Shown here: in pieces, positions 38,301 through 53,409 of the stretch
Layout: each line of letters opens with the position of its first letter
How positions within the stretch are numbered: the first letter of the stretch is position 1
Source of the DNA: Dirofilaria immitis
Lineage: Eukaryota; Nematoda; Chromadorea; Rhabditida; Onchocercidae
Length of the DNA stretch: 64,000 nt
NCBI GenBank assembly: GCA_024305405.1
Contig: JAKNDB010000105.1
Span: forward strand, 1,054,001-1,118,000
Direction: 5' to 3'
Made by a program: the position numbers and the translations under genes
The notes under the pieces: model-generated
Told to the model about the DNA's origin: nothing
Database searches by the model: none
The model's input: only the letters and a program-made list of their open reading frames with translations

Positions 38301-39462
38301 TATTGAATAATAATATCCATAATTTAAATAATTATCGTAACTGACAATTTATTTTAATTTTCAATGTGCGCATATAAAAGAATTTCAGAACGCAAACGAA
38401 AGCAATGAAATATCAAATGAGGTGAAAAACTTATATCACATTGTTGGTCATAAACGTTACTAGAAAAACATGTACGGCAATTAGTAAACACACTTTTAAA
38501 AAAGCAGGATTTGAAAATATGGACAAGTGTTTTAAGATTGTTCTCGTCCTCCCATATTCATTTCTATGTTTACTACAAGGGAAGTGATGGAAATGAACAA
38601 TAATCACGCATCAAGATGTCACATATACAAATGCAGAATATAAAAATGAGATAGCACTAAAAAGAAAATAATAAGAGAAACTAGTATAAGCCTGCAATAC
38701 GCTTCCTCACAGTAAATATGCACAAAATCTTCATCGATGAGAAAATGAAAAGGCACTTGGGAACAGCAGCATAACCAGTTAGTTAGCCATTTTGTCTCGT
38801 CTTTTTACCGTAAAGACTTTTTCTACAGGCTTAATGAATAAGCTCGAAAAAACAAAAAGGAAAAGAGCATAAAGTTACAATGATATATCTATTAAGATGG
38901 AAAGTTTGAAGTTATTGTTTCAAACTAATGAAAATGAAAACTCGGTATTATTCCCTAAAGTGCATCTGCAGAAAATTCTTAATAATTTTGCGACACGGTA
39001 GAAAAAAAGGACGGCATAAGATAGATCTCACCATAATGAAAAAATGAAAATCGAAGCATCGGTATGTAGTAGCCTATATTTCGCAATAAGCATGCTCAAA
39101 GACTGCATGCAAGGAAAAATTATTTCGATTCAATCGAAATCACTCAATGCATCTATTTATCCGTTAAAAATTTATCCCGATTCTTCGAACGAGATCTTTA
39201 CAATCTGCAAATCAGTGTACAACAGAGGAATTACAATAGTGGAGAATACAATAACGACACAAGTTCATAACAAATAAAGATCACAAGAAAATATATATTG
39301 GACGATATTTACTCTGATAGAACAATGGAATGAGCTCCTAAGTTAAAAATTGGGACAGTAAACTGTGGGGAAAATATATTTTAGAAAACAGAGCTTTAGA
39401 AATGAGAAAGATCAATAAAACCACTTTCCAAAAACTGTACAAATGATAACACCATGAATAAT
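35340..39462. other. Interval between SCCPDH start and SERTA-gene stop
   Basis: About 4.1 kb of A-rich sequence on the + strand. It must include the SCCPDH promoter on its left and the 3' UTR of the SERTA gene on its right. Open frames here (for example 36683-36889 and 37016-37252 on the - strand, 39044-39277 on the +) are short, overlapping and without recognisable motifs or splice partners. I see no RNA gene. Confidence 0.5.
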
Positions 39463-41714
39463 TCAGGCCTGAGAGACTAACTGACTGTTCAGATGATATG
39501 AGGGCAAGTGAAACATATTCATTATTTCCGCTCGCGTAAGATTGCAATTGGTGAGTGGATTGTAATTCTCATCTTCCCAAGCACATAACATTTCCAAATA
39601 ATCATCGACGAATGCAGATGAATCAGCAGAATCCGAACTGGTCCAAATATTTTTTGTACTAAACAAGTCAGTGTTGCTTGCCAAAGCAAACATGTTATCA
39701 CTATCACATTTTCCCGAACCCTGAAATTTATTCATTTTTAATAAGTTGTTATTCATCCTACAAAGCGAGGCTCTGGAAAAAATTTTTTGTATTATAAAAT
39801 CTTTAATATAAGAAAAAGGAGACCTTCAGTTGCCTTCCAACTGCTGCCAACTATTACATACCAGCTTCAAATTTATGGAAACAGATTTCCTTTATTCAGA
39901 AGTATCGCAAAAACTCTCTATCACATTGTGAGAGTTGACAGAAATGATGATCTCTAATAACAAAATGCTAATTTCTATGAGATTAACAGCAACAATTAAA
40001 GCAATTGAATGCAGCTAAGCTTAAATATATATCCATTTATACTTTGCTTTAACCTTTCTCCTCTATTCTTTCTGGTTTCCTTCTCTCGTTCTCTTATCCG
40101 TCTATTTTATCAAGTTTTCTATGGGAAACGCTTCCATCAAAGATCATCCAGCTATAGTGTTTAAATAAAAGATCTAGCAAAAAAAACATTTAAAATTTGA
40201 ATGAGTGATTATAACCTCAAAAATTTTCGACAAAAATTATTGAAAACTTTTACATTTCAAACGCTCATTACTCAAAAAACTCTAAATCAATAACTTCTCG
40301 TCAATAAAAATCACTTTTTAGCACACGAAATTTTAACACAAAAATTCGGTAAGAAAAATTAGAAAGAGAAAGGAATGTCATTTTTTTTTAGAAAGAACTC
40401 ATTACAATGACTTATTTCACAGCATAGCTAATTACAAGAATATTTCTTCAGTAATGGTCAGGAAACAACTTGTTAATGGAAAAAATGGAATCCCAAAAAA
40501 TATATAACATGTATTCTACCTGCATCGTATCTTGACATGTATTAACCAGGGTACCCCATGGCCAATCATAACCTAGATACTGATTGCATGAATTACTGTC
40601 ATTGTTGGTAGTACAACTGAAATCCGAAACTGGATTTTTTTCCAATTTTCTCGTCAAATTCATTCGTCTCCAGCATCTCCAAATCAATATCGATTGTTTC
40701 ATCTTCTCTTTCTATCAGACTGTCACACATTAAAACGCCACATGCATCAAGATCTCGCTAAACTAAGGAATTTTCAGTGACGAATTCATACACGGTTTTT
40801 TATTTCAGTTTAAACCGTAATACTGAAACCTTTCCAAACAGACATGAAGCAATTATTTAGAGAAAATTGGCGATACGGTATAGGATTATCCACATAAAAT
40901 GATTGTAAATAATTACTTCTTGGTCGAAGATTTCCCTTGAATTTTGATTATCACAAAAAATATTCAAATAAATCGTACAAGACGAACCTGCAGAGATTTC
41001 ATCGTATTATAAATAAGGAGTGACTTGCGCAGCGATATTGCAACGTTTGATGCGTTCATTGTTTGAATTTTAGAGACAGAAAGATCGAGAATTGCTCGCC
41101 GACGTTCGTTCAAACTAGCCGATTCATTCATAATTAAACTAAAACAGAAAAATAATCAAGTGACTCGATAGTACATCTGAACGGTGACAAAAACTGCTTA
41201 AATGAGAAGACTTGAAAATAAGATTTATTTTTCTTCATCCAAATTCATGAAATTGAAAGAAGCGATGAAGAAAATCGACAAAACTGAAGTAATTCAACAA
41301 AAAAAGGACCTTGAATCAAAACTAGAGGATTCATCAGAATGAATGGACAAGTTATCCGAATTGCCATCCTTTTTCGAGTCCATTACTAGTGCAGGACCAT
41401 CCACACTATAAACAAAAAAAGTATGTCTAAATTTTTCCAGTGTCCCCTGATTCCAATATTTCATCTTTTTCCCAACAACCAAAAAGCATAATGTTTCTTT
41501 CTTATAAAAAACTCCAAAAAACGAACCATGTCTGCTCCAGTTTGATAGATGGTTGTCGATAGCTTATGGAAGAAGTGTTGTTACTGGATGAAAGGATTGA
41601 GCCTACCAAAGTACTGCTTTTCAATAATGATGTCGAAGTAGACGATACATCGTTCACCAAGTCATACACCCGATCATCAAGCTTCCTTCCATCTGAAGAC
41701 GATGAATAGCTGGA
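39463..41714 (-). CDS. SERTA-domain protein (SERTAD/CDCA4/Taranis-like), 5' end uncertain
   Basis: Likely nuclear transcription or cell-cycle coregulator. - strand exons: 41527-41714, 41310-41405, 40988-41138, 40520-40757, 39463-39720, all with compatible phases. Exons 1-2 are Ser-rich (SSYSSSSDGRK; NLSIHSDESSSFDS). Exon 3 carries a SERTA-type motif: NERRRAILDLSVSKIQ, then VAISLRKSLLIYNTMKSLQ, matching the family pattern of an aliphatic SLxKL helix followed by LRRSVLIANTL. Downstream are acidic segments (DETIDIDLEMLETNEFDEKI; DDYLEMLCAWEDEN), in keeping with the acidic activation regions of the family. A7 (- strand) at 40635-40641 breaks the frame: six, or nine, As would join the two coding halves of exon 4. 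With that, exons give about 309 residues. The initiator is unsettled. It may be the ATG in MILLVAFSQ, read through the acceptor at 41715-41716, or an unseen upstream exon. The gene is divergent from TBCB. Confidence 0.72.
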
Positions 41715-44514
41715 CTGTGAAAATGCAACTAATAGAATCATTTTTTTTCAGCGCATTTAAAATAATAACTGGCAACAGCACAAGATCGCCTATGCAAAAT
41801 CTGCAAATTATTTAATGATAGAACGCCGATGGCATAAAAATTGAACCTCCGCAGTGACTCGCACTTCAGGTAAGGAATAACAATTGAAATTTGCATAAAT
41901 TAATTCGCAACTTTCAATCTAAAAACATCTAAGTTCTATTTAAAAATATGATCAAAACTGATAATTATAGAACATGTTAACAATAGCGCTGGAAATCGAT
42001 ATCATCTGCTTCTTTTTTGCTTATTTTCTTTCGTCATCATTATAAAGTGCCACTGGAGAACAGTTAAGGCTTAAGAAATGATAAAAATCCTGAAACTAAC
42101 TTATTCGGGAAACAATAATGATTCCTTATGAAAATATTTCTGGGATCACGATGGCTTTTCTCTCATAAACTCTCCACAACTCTCCACAACATATATACGA
42201 AAAGAAGAAAGAATGATAATGGTGATAAAAGAATAGAGCACGTGATTGGTTGCACGACTGCTGATAAGGGACGAAGGAGAGCTGCTGATAAAATGAGAAA
42301 GAGCGGAGGGCGAGGGAAGAGAGAAGTCCAATAATGTGTTGTGGACGCGCACATCTATCCATGGATGAATTAATCTATAATTTTGAGAATTTGATTAGAA
42401 GGAATCATGCTGTGAGTTGAATCATCATCTGAACTATAATGAAGTGAAATATCTCGCTAACCTCTACATCTTATCGAGTAGAGAATAACTTAATATCGTT
42501 CGTGAAAACTGATATAGATCATCAGCTCTGCATGCTTACATATAAGTCCGTTTTATCGATTGTTAATATAATGTAAAGAATGAGAGGAAAGTAACGAGAA
42601 AGATTCTGGAACAACTTATGGAATACAGTACGACGATATTCATAACTAACTCAAATCAAAAGCTTAACTCATTCTCTTTATCTGAGATCTAACAGACCTC
42701 TCTGATGATATTCATTCAAAATTATCAAAATGAATCATTTATTTGATGGAAATTTTTCTCTCTTACGTCTTGCCATCTCTGAAAAGCTGTAACAACATTC
42801 ATCTGTTAAGAATGCTTCCTTTCACATCATCAATTGTTATTTCAACATTGAAAAGAACAGAGTGGATATCGCCATAAATAGAAACATTTTTGGAAATGAA
42901 AATGCACAACATGATCTTTAGAACACACAAATATCTGCTTCACCTAAATCTGATGAGACATTGTTCAAATGTCAACTACTTGGAGACAGTCTTCGAAATC
43001 ATACAAATTCTTTATTTTATTTTATTACTTACTAATTACTTTCGTCAGTATCATAAAACGAACAACAGTGTTCTCGAAAATAATATCTTAAAAAGAATGA
43101 CAGTGTCGAAAATAAATGATTTGCAATTTGAACTGCTACTTCAATGAAACAGCCCATATGTATTGCATTGCAATGCAAATAAGCAAACAATTCTAAGCAT
43201 ATCACAAACACAATATCTCATTAAAAATTGAAAGTAAAAAAAGAAAAATTCATCAAACTGAATCTAAAAAAATGTTTCGTAGATTCTCACAAATTTCAGA
43301 AATAATTTGAAAAACCTATATATAGGATCTTCCTATATCATTTTATACCAAATGCAGACGTGTTCCTTCAATGTCACAGCATACATATATATATGTTGAT
43401 TAAGTAAACATTTTAAATGTTGTAAACAACACTATAATACCATTCACTAATTTTTAACTTACTAATAACCAAACGATATGCATAAAATGAATAAAAGTGA
43501 ACATAAGCTTTTCATACTGTTCCTTCTTGCGACGATGTGAGTCTTATCGTATAAGTATGGTCTTAATCAACTGAGAAATCGCCTTTCCGTATAGATGTCA
43601 CAGTCATGATGTAGCAGCTTATGATATCCTCACTTCCTAAGCTATCATAAAAAGCTGAACATTGAAAAACAATCCATAGTTATAAATCGTTTCTTATAAT
43701 CGCCTTCAAGGATAAAAATTCTACATCTTCCCATTCACGATATGAATCCTTACTTAGAATAACGCAACGCAACTATGAGGTAGCTATATATTATATTATA
43801 TTATATATCACAATGCCGCAATAATAATTTTGATGATGATTATAATAGAAATGACGACTTCCATTAAAAGTATCATCCATTCTTCATTTACATTTATACG
43901 CATGCAACATCGCTGCGATCGATCTCTTCCTCACTAATCTACACACCTGATTCTGATCATCGCTAGCTCATACAATGCCAATAGCTTGTCTATATCCAGT
44001 CTCTTCCATCTATAAATGTAATAAGAAATTCATCATAGGCTTGATCGATAATGTGCAAAGAGAGCAGGAAAGAGCTGAATTATCGAAAATAACGAAAGCA
44101 AGAGAGAAATCCTTCAGACATTATTCGCTCGATCGCTCATTTATATCTCTAATGACAGGGTCTTGTAATCTCTCTTTTTCTCTCTTCAGTACTCTCTTTC
44201 TTCTATGCTATTAACTATTTCCCTATTGTTCTGTTCATTTCAACAATTTTGAGTTCATTAGCTCCTTGTCACCAGCTGTTTTGATGTGTTGGCCATTAGA
44301 TATTGTAATATGACCTTTATTTATAAGATTTCATTTAGTTTAACATTTTCTCTTCATCTCTCACAGGAAAACAATGAAGATAACTCGAAGTGGGAATAAC
44401 TCCGAATCTTACGTATGCTACTTTCAATGTTCAGCAAGAAGGTTTCATTTAGCCGAATGATTCTGAAATAGTTAAATCGTAATCCCTGAAAAATATTACA
44501 CCGCCCAGGAATAT
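41715..44514. other. Divergent promoter region, SERTA gene and TBCB
   Basis: About 2.8 kb between the 5' ends of two divergent genes. Around 42130-42360 a less AT-rich, purine-rich stretch (GAAGAAAGAATGATAATGG, GGGCGAGGGAAGAGAGAAG) is open in several frames on both strands, which is typical of a purine/pyrimidine tract and not of coding. A short TATAT repeat lies near 43790-43808. No gene is supported. Confidence 0.5.
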
Positions 44515-44522
44515 CTTTTCAG
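44515..44522 (+). promoter_or_regulatory. Probable trans-splice acceptor of TBCB
   Basis: CTTTTCAG ends six bases before the ATG at 44529. This is a consensus nematode acceptor very close to the start, so it probably receives a spliced leader (inference). Confidence 0.65.
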
Positions 44523-44528
44523 AACTAA

Positions 44529-46204
44529 ATGACAGCTAAAGTTCTTAATCTGACAATCACCTCAGATTCGCGACAATATCCATATGAGAAACGATATTCC
44601 GCTTCGATGACCCTTCATGAACTGAAAGTTTGTTTTGTCTTTTTCAATTTTCAAAAACCATTTTATCTTCAATTTGACTCCATGATGAAGACGATTATAA
44701 TGTATTTTGTTGTTTACACTATACTTCCTTTTGTCATAGCGTGCAGACATTCCATGAGAGCTCCCAATCCAATTTTTTGAGAAATTTGCGAATCTCCATC
44801 AGTTCTTTCTTTTTCAGGAGAAATTACAGTTAGTTGTTGGTAATTCGATAGAGCGTATGCGAGCAGAATTGCATGACAAGGATGGAAAATTCATATCATC
44901 ATTGACTGACAATCAGGCTACTCTTGAGAAATTAGGAGTGACGGATGGTATGCAACATCATATTGCAGTCTTTGAGTATAAAAAAATTTTCCTTTCGTAT
45001 ACTGTTTATCAGAAAAATGTAAAGATTCTAGACATAATTTTTTCTTTCTTGACAGTTTTTCATAACTATTATTTTCGGGGATGAAAATTCATGTTTCGGA
45101 TATTTCTATCGGCAATCCTATCAGTTACGAAAATGTTTCGGCAGTTGAAAAATATACGATATCTGAAGAAAAGTACGATGAGCGTGAAGGTGATTAATTT
45201 TGTGTTTTTGAAATATTTGTAATTAAAATCACCATCTTCTTTGTTCAGACTCAGTTCGTGCATGGAAGCGACGTGAAAGTTTAAAAATAAAATACGACGC
45301 ACTTATTGCAACCGAAAACGAAGCGAAGCAGTTCAAAGTTTGCTTGCAATTGTTTTAGAGTATATTAGGGGAATCTTTTTTATATATATATGGAGAGCGA
45401 TTTTCCCATAGATGAATTAAAAGGAATTAAATGAAGTAGTTTTAGTATAAATAAAGTTATACAGGTCTTTCTCTTATACGTTTCATATTCTTATTGATTT
45501 GTTAAGTGGTTAGGCACTCATTATCAGAAGAAACGTTGCTTAGGTGTGGAAGGCTAGTGGTTTCAGTAAGTTAATGGTGGAATAAAAAGTGTATCTGAAC
45601 TTTGCAAATTAAAAAAGAAAACGGTAGTAGCGTTAATATTAATTGTTCAAGATTGGTGACCGCTGTATGGTGCATGTATCGAATCAGCACGGGAAAAGAG
45701 GCATTATATCGTACATAGGACCAACTAAATTTAAAAGTGGTTGTTGGATTGGTGTCACATATGATGAACCATTTGGTAAGCATGATGGGAGTGTTAACGG
45801 TGAGAGGTCAGAATTTGTTCTTCTCTTTAGAAGTGTACAAATTTATTTCTGACAAGGAGCGGATCTATTCATTTGTTTTATGCATCTATCAATTTAATCA
45901 GTAATGAATTATTCGTTTTCGAAATCGTTTACAGTGCTTTATTTCACTTTCCAAGTTATGTTATATAATAGAATCAAAATTTCTAAAATACCGCATACTC
46001 TAAGTTATAAATTCGATTTCCAAAAAGCAGTTACTTTTCGAAATTTCCTGAGATAGCATATGGTATTGATTTCTTAAATGAAGTTTCTCATAACTAAATT
46101 GTAAATTTGCAGATATTTCACTTGCAAAAATAACCACGGAGTATTTAGTGCGACCCCGAGAAGTAAAGAAATATGAACAGAACGAAGAAATGGAGGAAAT
46201 ATGA
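44529..46204 (+). CDS. TBCB: Tubulin-folding cofactor B
   Basis: Binds and helps fold alpha-tubulin, working with cofactor E. Exons 44529-44627, 44818-44947, 45079-45189, 45249-45337, 45652-45806 and 46113-46204. The N-terminal ubiquitin-like domain runs from MTAKVLNLTITSDSRQ through EKLQLVVGNSIERMRAEL to SYENVSAVEKYTISEEKYDE. A linker follows (DSVRAWKRRESLKIKYDAL), then a CAP-Gly domain: GDRCMVHVSNQHGKRGIISY, FKSGCWIGVTYDEPFGKHDG, SVNGERYFTCKNNHGV. The protein ends in EEI, like the DEI tail of human TBCB. Two defects: intron 2 ends in CGG (45076-45078) where the phase calls for CAG, and TTT at 46144-46146 has one base too many to reach the VRPREVKKYEQNEEMEEI frame. With one base removed exons sum to 675 bases, 224 residues (human about 244). 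The acceptor before 45652 is TTCAAG. Confidence 0.92.
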
Positions 46205-47735
46205 AATTCGTATCGGATCGTTGTTCCCAGTTCAATTGTTCTTGTAAGTTATTAACAGGAAATTGATTGTCGATTGGTTAGTTTTCATTAAAAAGTACCT
46301 TCTTTAAGGCCGCCAATAAAATGCTTCCATGTTTTTTGATGTATCTCTCTATCCAAACCGGCTCAAGCAGTTCATGATCTTGACTTAATTTGCGTTATTC
46401 CATATTAACGCATGCAGTAAACTTAACTAATAAATGCATTCCTTTTTCAGAAATTAATGGATTTGATTTGGTTTGAATGCCACTTATTGTTTTCTGACTA
46501 AACCATTTTACGAGCTCATCATTTTAACCATTGGCTCATTTGCTTTCTTATGTTCTTCAGTTACTTAAAAAGCTTATAATGAAATTTTTTTAAACATATG
46601 CTATTTTATTCAAATCCGAATCGTTTCTGTGCGACATAAAACGAATGATAATGATAGCGACATAAAATACGAATGATAATGATAGAAGTGACGGAAATGG
46701 TTGCGATAAGTTCAAGCAAAGGGAACCCTTTTAAATATATAGATCAAAAATTGCATATAACACGAATTACTGATAGAAGTCGGAGCGGTTCCATTTCCAA
46801 TGAACAAAATGGGATTTTTTTATCGGCAAATAACCGCGAAATCTGACTCGCTATGTATTTTCGCAGGGAATATTTAAAAATACCATTCGAAATAATTTGA
46901 CAAGTAAAATCTATACAAACAAGCAATTATAAATTCTAATTACTCAGCAGAAAGGAAATAAACCAAAAAGAAAAAAGAGATCCACATTTTCGAAAAGAAA
47001 AAAGCGAAGGAAGATGTGCTGCTTCAGACAAAAGTAACCAATCCTCACCATAGAAAATCAGATTAATAGAACTCAGTCCTGATTCAAATATGACATTATA
47101 AGAACGAGGATAGGAGCTTAAACTTCATGCATGGAATGCAAAGAAATTTAATTAAGTGTACAGAAATTAAGACACTAGTCCAACCGTTTCATAATTTCCG
47201 TAACGACTAGTATTTTTAAAGTGAACTATACAGTTTCCATTTTGTTCTTGGAATTAATTTCAAAAAAATCTGAATGTCAAGTAATGTTAAATTTTACGGA
47301 CTCGAAGAACAAGCAACAGTATATAAACTAAAGGGATTATATAGACATCGAATAATATAAAAACAAAAGCGATAAATGAATATATGCAAATATTTTTATG
47401 GTCGGACAGCATAAAGCATTATTCTTCCATTTCTCAAGATTTTGAAACGTGTGGAAATAATTTACAGGTTAGTATCTTCCATAAACGAGTGAAGAACAGT
47501 GCTATTAATGATTTTCCATGCGAACTGAGCCGTTTATTGACATTATGTTTGAAAAAGCATCATCATATTAAACCAGTCTGCATATATGCTTCCAAAATCC
47601 TAAATAGTTCTTCAGAACTTGATATCAATTACCTAGCGCCACCGTTAAAAACGGTCGAAGACAGATCAACTAATTAGTCTAATAATGCTACAGAAATATG
47701 TTATAAATGTCGAATTGTGGATGAAAGAAAACTTG
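46205..47735. other. Convergent interval, TBCB and first PCMT copy
   Basis: 1.5 kb between the TBCB stop (+) and the stop of the first PCMT copy (-). AATAAA at about 46316 may be the TBCB polyadenylation signal. A near-perfect 26/27-base tandem duplication lies at about 46632-46684. A single-exon open frame of 97 codons with an ATG at 47384 (+) has a fairly ordinary amino-acid mix (SISQDFETCGNNLQ; CELSRLLTLCLKKHHHIKP), but no recognised domain and no other support. Confidence 0.45.
46632..46684. repeat. Short tandem duplication, 26/27-base unit
   Basis: GCGACATAAAACGAATGATA and the following six bases are repeated at once with a single inserted base (GCGACATAAAATACGAATGA). Two copies only. 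Confidence 0.8.
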
Positions 47736-49438
47736 CTATTGGTTCCTTCCAACTTGATTTTCCTTGTTAGTAAGCGGCACATAAATTACACCCATCAGAT
47801 CGTTCACCGTAACTTTACCTTTGCCATCTTTATCAACTTGTAAAAGCGCTGATCGGCGTGTGCTGCACCAACTGGTATTAACATTCGTCCTCCAGGAGCT
47901 AGTTGATTCAATAACTAAATAAGAAAATCTTTTTCATTAGTTAAGAGGAATACTAGCGAAAACAATTCCCTTAATATAGGACTTATATAGAGCACACTAA
48001 TAGCTATACCAATACAATAAATCGATGAGTTATTTTCGTTAAAGTGATATGACTACCAAAAAAAGAAAAAATAAATAAAAACTAAAAACAAAAAAACAAG
48101 CAACCGCCAGCAACAAATCCACGTAAAGCCAATGGTCCAATATTGTCTTGGAGGAAGAGATTACCAAATTACATGAAAGTGTTATAGCACATGTAAAAAT
48201 ACCTCATCGGGAACATTTGGTGCTGCGGCTCCGACATGAATTGCGTTGTATGGAGCATACTGCGGGAAGCCTTTACGGCCATCATCTTCGACAATTAGCA
48301 CTCTTCCTTCTAGCAAACCTGCGTGATTTTTTTGATGTTATTGATTGATAATTCCACTAGCTGTCTGATGTGTTCTACTCCGACAACTTTACCACTTGCA
48401 CCAACCTAAGAGAAATCACTGATTCAATTTACACAACATTCATTTTATCTGATTTAGTTTAAAGACGAATCGTACAAGCAATGGTGATAAGATAACAACA
48501 ATGATAATATAAAAACGATTATTAATGCATTTTTATTAACAGAAATAATGTTAATAATTTCCACAAGGAAATTGTATGAATTAAAAACAGTCTCTTTTTA
48601 TCTTAATATGATAAAAAAAGTGATAAACAGCTGAGAAATGATAAATATTTATAAATTTCTAAATCTATGTCATACTCTAATAATAAGAAATTTTATTTAT
48701 GTATATAATTAACATCATTACCATATATGCCATGCATGTTGTTAGATAACCCGAACTGGAACCGATATCAAGCGCTTTATCACCTTCCGTCAAATGATCT
48801 TTGAGCCGCTCAAGCGCAGCAGCATGCTGAAACATATTATATTATTACTGTAACGGAAATGATCCCAGTAAGCAGCATACATACAAGAAATTAATATACC
48901 ATAAAAAATAAGCAAACTATAACGATACTAAATTGTCTAAGGATTAATTTAATTTATATCATGTGTTGCAAGGGAAAGCTTTAACAAACATCTACCGTCT
49001 CTCTCTTATTCAGTCTAAAAGGGAAATTGTCCACTTTTAATTTATAGTCCACTTTTATTATAGTCCACTTTTAATTTTCTTATTTTTTAAATTAAATTAA
49101 CCATATGCGGCGCACTAATTGTTGCATTGGAACCGATTGGTTCCGGATTATCAAGATATGGATTTCGAGGACAAAAATCAGCTCGATCGACTCTCAACAT
49201 CGTCATCTTAACTCGTTCATCTCTAAACAAGCCATTTCCTGCAAATGCTTCTGTCGCGATACTTAAATTTAATTTTTGTTTGGTAATTCCATGTAATGAG
49301 TAAACTTCCTCGTCAAACTTCGAAAACAATCTTGGAAATAGATTAACAAATGTTTGTTCACAATGCAATGTCACTACCGATTTTCGGCATAAACAGCAAA
49401 AGCTGGCAATCAATCGACTTCTTTTTTTCGGATTTCAT
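47736..49438 (-). CDS. Protein-L-isoaspartate O-methyltransferase, diverged copy A
   Basis: PCMT uses S-adenosylmethionine to methylate isoaspartate and start repair of aged proteins. - strand exons: 49378-49438, 49102-49238, 48722-48826, 48203-48405, 47736-47914. Recognisable parts: [25 protein letters not shown], the SAM motif I region [79 protein letters not shown]. Compared with copy B (50229-53409), motif I reads GSSSG where GSGSG is normal, and VEDDGR replaces the usual GDGR. Both changes lie in the cofactor site, so activity may be altered. Exons 2 and 3 have the same lengths as in copy B (137 and 105). Two single-base breaks occur: A7 (- strand) at 48327-48333 needs eight, and one A is missing at about 47850. 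With both the total is 687 bases, 228 residues, equal to copy B. The first exon (MKSEKKKS...) is the weakest part. Confidence 0.87.
49025..49078. repeat. Triplicated 17-20-base unit
   Basis: The sequence GTCCACTTTTA occurs three times in a row (about 49028, 49047 and 49063) inside the intron between exons 2 and 3 of PCMT copy A. Simple local duplication. Confidence 0.7.
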
Positions 49439-50228
49439 TGTCAAAGATAACTTCAAAAACTAACTACATAAATTTTCTACCAGTGAAGCATTTGAGTCAC
49501 CGTGCGAACGCCATGCCATATTTTTCTTTAAAAAGTAGATACCAAACAATGCTGCTTAAATTGCGTTTCTCATAAATTCGTCTCACGACAAACTATAAAA
49601 AACTTCATGAATTCGTGGCCCCTATCACTCTTCGCTCTAATACCAAACCAGATATGGTCGATGCATTTCGAAACTATTCACTCCGACTCATCTTTTAATT
49701 GAGAATATCTTAGAATAACTTGATATCTCAATTTCAAATATATTGCTGCTCACAAAATAAAACATCTGCACTAACAATTCGATCATCGAGAAAGAAAAAG
49801 TTTAAGATCTTTATTTTTAACATTCAATAAAGTCTATGGAAATGCTACAATCTCTGAACAATTGTAGTAAAGACATATAGTTAGCCTTTAGAAATGATGA
49901 AATGTGGACTTGATTATAATATTAAAAAAGGTTGAGAACGCGGAATTTATTTATATCTGATAAAAACTAAACATCCATTTTGAAAGTTGATTTTCAATTA
50001 CAGTTATTATACAAACAGACTGGTTAATTACAATGACACTGCATAAATAAGTACAAATAATGTATTAAGAATCTTGATAATATCAACACATAAAAAGTCA
50101 ATACCAGTATATAAGTAATAAATCGATTCAACTAGTCATTTGTCTATGATCAGTTGAATGCAAATAAGCGGAAGGAGATGAGAATCAAATTAATTCTCTA
50201 CTTAAATGAAACGCAGTTCATAGAGAAA
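49439..50228. other. Spacer between tandem PCMT copies
   Basis: 790 AT-rich bases between the first exon of copy A and the stop of copy B. It must contain the copy B 3' UTR and the copy A promoter. No coding signal. Confidence 0.55.

Positions 50229-53409
<3,181 letters not shown>

Noticed and set aside
42126..42362. Several overlapping open frames on both strands
   Set aside because: Explained by a purine-rich tract that lacks stops in several frames; lies in the divergent promoter region.
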